Notes under the pieces: generated by a model
The model's input: only the letters and a program-made list of their open reading frames with translations
Databases searched by the model: none
Told to the model about the DNA's origin: nothing
Translations under genes and position numbers: made by a program
Assembly: GCF_015356825.1 (NCBI RefSeq)
Contig: NZ_JAACYW010000111.1
Coordinates: 1 to 33,128, forward strand
DNA length: 33,128 nucleotides
From: Catenulispora rubra
Lineage (GTDB): Bacteria; Actinomycetota; Actinomycetes; Streptomycetales; Catenulisporaceae
Direction of reading: 5' to 3'
In this document: positions 30,445-33,128 of the stretch, piece by piece
Layout of the letters: every line of letters starts with the position of its first letter
How positions within the stretch are numbered: the first letter of the stretch is position 1

Positions 30445-31932
30445 TCAGCGGCCTGCCTGTTGGAGGCCCGCCAGAGCCAGCAGCCGTTCCATGTGCTCGA
30501 CGGGAAGGGACGGCGAGGCGCCGGCGGCCTCCGCGACGGACTCTGATGAGTCTGCGAGGAGCTGGAGCAGAGCTGGAAGCGGAAGGTTGCGGTGGCCCGC
30601 GACCGCGCGACGTACACGGTCTGCAGGGTCGCAGGCCAACTGCTCGGCGAGTTCCGATGGCAGGTCCGGATCGCGGGGCGCGAAGGAGCGGAGCCTGGAC
30701 TCGGGGTCGGTGGCGAAGCGCCGCAGGACCTCCGGCGGGAAGGTCAAGACCTCCGCGTCGTCCCACCACAACGTGAACTTATCCCGCGGCCGGTAGCGGC
30801 GCTCGATGCTCTCGGCCGTCGCCGGATCGACCAGGTGCGGGGCCGTTTCGGCCATGGTGAGGCGGACCATCTCCTCCCCATCGGCCAGCAGCCGTGCCAC
30901 CGCGTCGGCGGGCAGGGATTCGTTGCACGCCGCGGAGGCTCGGAAGCTGACATAAGGCGAGTCGATGTGCGGCAACGGATCGGCGGTGACCCAGTCCAGC
31001 TGCAGGATGCGCAGCTCCGTCGGAGCGAAGGAGTTCCCGTACCAGCGGCGAACCGTTTCGTCCTCGGCGTCGGGGCCCGGCCAGGCCGCCGCACGCGAGA
31101 GCTCGTGGACCGCAGCGTGGATCTGCGCCCGCAGGTGCTCGGGCGTGTCGGGGCGCGCGAAGACCTTGATCCGGACGTTCAAGTCCGGATCGACGGCAAG
31201 GATGTCGCGGACTGGCGGCGGCAGGTCCGGATGCCGGGCGAGTTCGGCACGCACCTTGTCGTCCGGATCTGCGGCAAGCCGCCGAAGGGTATCGGCGTCC
31301 AGGACGGCGTGGATCACCGCGCCCGCTCGGGTCACCGGATCCGCCAACAGGGCCGGCAGCAGATCCGCGGGCGGTGCCGGATGCCGCCGACGCGCGCCGT
31401 AGATCGAGCAGGCCGCGGCGCGGACCCGGGGCTCGGGATCGGTCAGCAGGATCCGCCGGACCTGCTCCGGCGCCCGGGTCCAGCGTCTGGCCAAGTCGGC
31501 GCGGATCGCGGGGTCGGGGTCGGTGGCAAGGCGGGCTCGCAGGTCAGGCGGCGTGTGGCGGCTTTGGGCGAAGCGCTCGCGGACTTGCGGTTCGGGATCG
31601 TCGATGAGCTGCTCCAGCAACTGCCTCGGCGCGGTCGCGGCGTGGACGGCCAGCGCGGCCCGCACCCCCATGTCCCGGTGGGCGGCGAGTTGGATGCGGA
31701 AGCGGTCCGGGAGCCGCTTGTTGAGTGCCAGGCTGTGCACGAGCCCGTGGTCGTCGAGCTCGATGATCTCGGTGATCATGTCGTCGGTGAGGTCCGGGCG
31801 TCCCGCCACCTTTCCCCCTCCCCGTCGCCATGCGAACAGGCGCCGGATCATGGCGGCCGGCAGGGCGGGGTTCGTCGCCAGGCCGTCCATCACTTTGCCG
31901 AGGTGTACCGGAGTCGGGGCGTCAGCGTCCAT
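30445..31932 (-). CDS. LRV/HEAT-like repeat protein
   Basis: A 495-residue all-helical solenoid protein. It contains many repeats of about 22-26 residues of the leucine-rich-repeat-variant type, for example LATDPDPAIRADLARRWTRAPEQV, LLTDPEPRVRAAACSIYG, LAADPDDKVRAELARHPDLPPPV and LACDPADRVRRAVAGHRNLPLPAL. The core pattern is LAxDPxxxVRxxLAxHxxLPxxV. Such proteins are likely binding scaffolds; the partner is unknown. The ATG 31932 (MDADAPTPVHLG) has no strong ribosome-binding site. The gene ends about 37 bp from the interspersed repeat copy A. Confidence 0.85.
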   Translation of the reverse strand: MDADAPTPVHLGKVMDGLATNPALPAAMIRRLFAWRRGGGKVAGRPDLTDDMITEIIELDDHGLVHSLALNKRLPDRFRIQLAAHRDMGVRAALAVHAATAPRQLLEQLIDDPEPQVRERFAQSRHTPPDLRARLATDPDPAIRADLARRWTRAPEQVRRILLTDPEPRVRAAACSIYGARRRHPAPPADLLPALLADPVTRAGAVIHAVLDADTLRRLAADPDDKVRAELARHPDLPPPVRDILAVDPDLNVRIKVFARPDTPEHLRAQIHAAVHELSRAAAWPGPDAEDETVRRWYGNSFAPTELRILQLDWVTADPLPHIDSPYVSFRASAACNESLPADAVARLLADGEEMVRLTMAETAPHLVDPATAESIERRYRPRDKFTLWWDDAEVLTFPPEVLRRFATDPESRLRSFAPRDPDLPSELAEQLACDPADRVRRAVAGHRNLPLPALLQLLADSSESVAEAAGASPSLPVEHMERLLALAGLQQAGR

Positions 31933-31953
31933 GGGGCCAGGATGCCAGGCGGG

Positions 31954-32160
31954 CTACGTCGTGCTGGTGGCGGTTGGTCGGGCTGATCGATCAGGCCCCT
32001 GATCATCCTCGGCAAGGATGCGCTGGGCGATGGCGGCGTAGTGGCTGGCGGTGGTGTGGGAGAGGTTGAGGACGCGGGTCAGGTGGAGGGGGTCTGGTCG
32101 GGCAGACAGCGCCTCGTGGAGGATCCGGTCGCGGCGGGTCCGGTCGAGAGCGATGCTCGT
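31954..32160 (-). pseudogene. 3' remnant of a helix-turn-helix-tailed actinobacterial protein, broken by repeat copy B
   Basis: An open frame continues to 32511, but only its last 65-70 residues look like protein: DRTRRDRILHEALSARPDPLHLTRVLNLSHTTASHYAAIAQRIL, a helix-turn-helix-like tail similar in style to C-termini of actinobacterial recombinase or hypothetical proteins. Upstream of about 32160 the frame runs through interspersed repeat copy B and gives low-complexity Arg/His/Pro/Thr sequence. I read this as the end of a gene whose 5' part was lost or replaced at the repeat. The palindrome CTGATCGATCAG (31983-31994) lies inside its last codons. Family identification is tentative. Confidence 0.45.
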
Positions 32161-32166
32161 TGGCGA

Positions 32167-32374
32167 GCGGTGCCGCGTCTGGTTGGCGCGGTGCCGCCTG
32201 CGGTGTGCGGGTTGCGGTGAGGCGTTTTGGGCAGCCTCCAGGGCCGGACCCTGGTGCCTGGGGGTGGCGCTGGGGTCCGGCTGTTGGGTTGTGGTGTGGT
32301 GCCCGCCCCTTGCGGGGCCTGCTCGATGCGGGGCGATCCCCCACTGTGCCTCCGACTTGGCCGAAGTCGAAGGC
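32167..32374. repeat. Interspersed repeat element, copy B
   Basis: Carries the same three blocks as copy A: 32167-32211, 32219-32239 and 32342-32374. Instead of the 14-bp array it has about 100 bp of GGTGC/GGGGT-rich sequence between the second and third blocks. The third block contains CGACTT-ggccg-AAGTCG, a perfect hairpin here and a one-mismatch hairpin in copy A. Confidence 0.8.
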
Positions 32375-32655
32375 GTTTCTATCGCCTCGCTTCGAGCAGT
32401 CGACGACGCGAGGTCATCGAGGGCGTGGCGGTCGGCCCCGGACCGGCGCGGTGAGCTCTGTCCGCGCACGACCGGTGTCGACCGTCGATCCGTCGGCCGC
32501 CGGTGGTGCATGTGGCGTTGGGTGGCGGCTTCTGGACTGTCTCAATAGTCCGCGAAGACCGCATATCGGACATCGGGTGAATGGCGTAGATCGCGCTGCG
32601 CATATCAGCCGAGGCCGAACGGGTGACCAGCGGCGACGCGGGGGCTTGCCGCCGC

Positions 32656-33053
32656 AGCGTAGAGGGGGTTCCGCAGGGCGCAGGCGGGGTGCGAGACACA
32701 CGCGCCGCCACAACGCGCAGGCGGTACTGCAACGCGCACACGCCGGCGCAACGAGCAGGCGGTGCCGCAGAGCGCGCACTCGTCGCCGCTGGGCGCAGGC
32801 GGTGCCGCAGGGCGCACGCGGTGCGCAACACGCACGCGCCGCCGCAACGCGAAGGCGGAGCTGCAACACGCACACGCCGCCGCAGCACAGAGGCGGTGCC
32901 GCAGAGCGCAGGCGGTGCTGCAACGCGCACACGCCGCCGCAGCGCAGAGGCGGTGCCGCAGAGCGCAGGCGGTGCCGCAGAGCGCAGGCGGTGCCGCAGA
33001 GCGCAAACGCCGCCGCAGCGTAGAGGGGCTGCGCAGCGCGCAAGCCCCGCCGC
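32656..33053. repeat. About 21 tandem 19-bp repeats
   Basis: Degenerate unit about AGAGCGCAGGCGGTGCCGC, running without spacers for 398 bp. Three near-identical units sit together around 32949-33000. Many units alternate between AGGCGGTGCCGC and ACACGCCGCCGC forms. 19 bp is not a multiple of three, so all frames stay open by composition, giving false Arg/Cys/Ala-rich ORFs on both strands. The core GCGGTGCCGC is shared with both copies of the interspersed element. No gene is seen from 32375 to the window end. Confidence 0.88.
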
Positions 33054-33106
33054 GCGTAGCGCCTCAGGCCGCCCCTGGCGGTGGGTGGCGGCCTGAAGCG
33101 CTACGC
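33054..33106. terminator. Long hairpin next to the 19-bp array
   Basis: A 20-nt arm at 33054-33073 (GCGTAGCGCC...) pairs with 33087-33106 (...GCGCTACGC) with a single mismatch (33063 versus 33097) and a 13-nt loop. It could be a terminator for a gene beyond the window or a structural element that ended the assembly. Confidence 0.6.
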
Positions 33107-33128
33107 GCCGCCGGGGAGGGGTGGGCCT

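Noticed and set aside
32656..33053. CRISPR array
   Set aside because: Units are 19 bp, degenerate and directly abutting, with no spacers of constant length and no cas genes nearby.
32160..33096. Several ORFs on both strands of the terminal repeat region
   Set aside because: All frames stay open because the 19-bp unit lacks stops. The translations cycle through the same Arg/Cys/Ala/Pro patterns, so they are not genes.

Overview
The window looks like one assembled contig from a very GC-rich actinomycete, probably a filamentous relative of Streptomyces or Catenulispora. The grounds are the strong third-position GC bias, GTG starts, ATGA/GTGA gene overlaps, TANNNT -10 boxes placed right at start codons, an SrpI-type family 2B encapsulin, a DUF4239 protein and a paired lysine-exporter/LysR module. 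Genus is not decidable from the sequence. Bases 2-20 are a one-mismatch copy of the Nextera transposase mosaic end, so the left edge is library adapter. The right edge stops just after a 21-unit tandem repeat and a long hairpin, a usual place for an assembly to break.

Left part (1-10.6 kb): a minus-strand three-subunit flavin dehydrogenase operon (D-amino-acid-oxidase-like subunit, 2Fe-2S subunit, FAD/NAD subunit; opine oxidase / HcnABC type) diverges from a plus-strand pair. That pair is a family 2B encapsulin shell with an inserted cyclic-nucleotide-binding-like domain, translationally coupled to a polyprenyl diphosphate synthase with a disordered N-terminal tail carrying PLGVGT/PAGVGP motifs. 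This is the most notable system in the window: a predicted isoprenoid-synthesising protein nanocompartment. A DUF4239 membrane protein follows. On the minus strand come an amino-acid permease, an unrecognised helical protein, isopentenyl-diphosphate isomerase and a family A DNA polymerase.

Middle (12.4-21.9 kb): an SDR, a DMT exporter, a secreted gamma-glutamyltransferase, a Pr6Pr-type membrane protein, a methionine ABC importer operon metN-metI-metQ, and a divergent LysE-type exporter/LysR regulator pair. The met operon is preceded by an apparently leaderless 30-codon ORF ending MMRCCVSCRMCSC, followed by competing hairpins. It looks like a ribosome-stalling attenuator that senses Cys and/or Met.

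Right part (21.9-33.1 kb): two TetR regulators, each beside a clear palindromic operator. One faces a truncated FMN reductase; the other precedes a heterodimeric ABC exporter. Then come a nucleotidyltransferase, a secreted lipase, an LRV/HEAT-like repeat protein, and a repeat-rich terminal zone with two copies of an interspersed element, a 14-bp array, a chimeric ORF and a 19-bp array. Several proteins carry low-complexity repeats with 15-bp or about 100-bp DNA periods, so replication-slippage repeats are a theme here.
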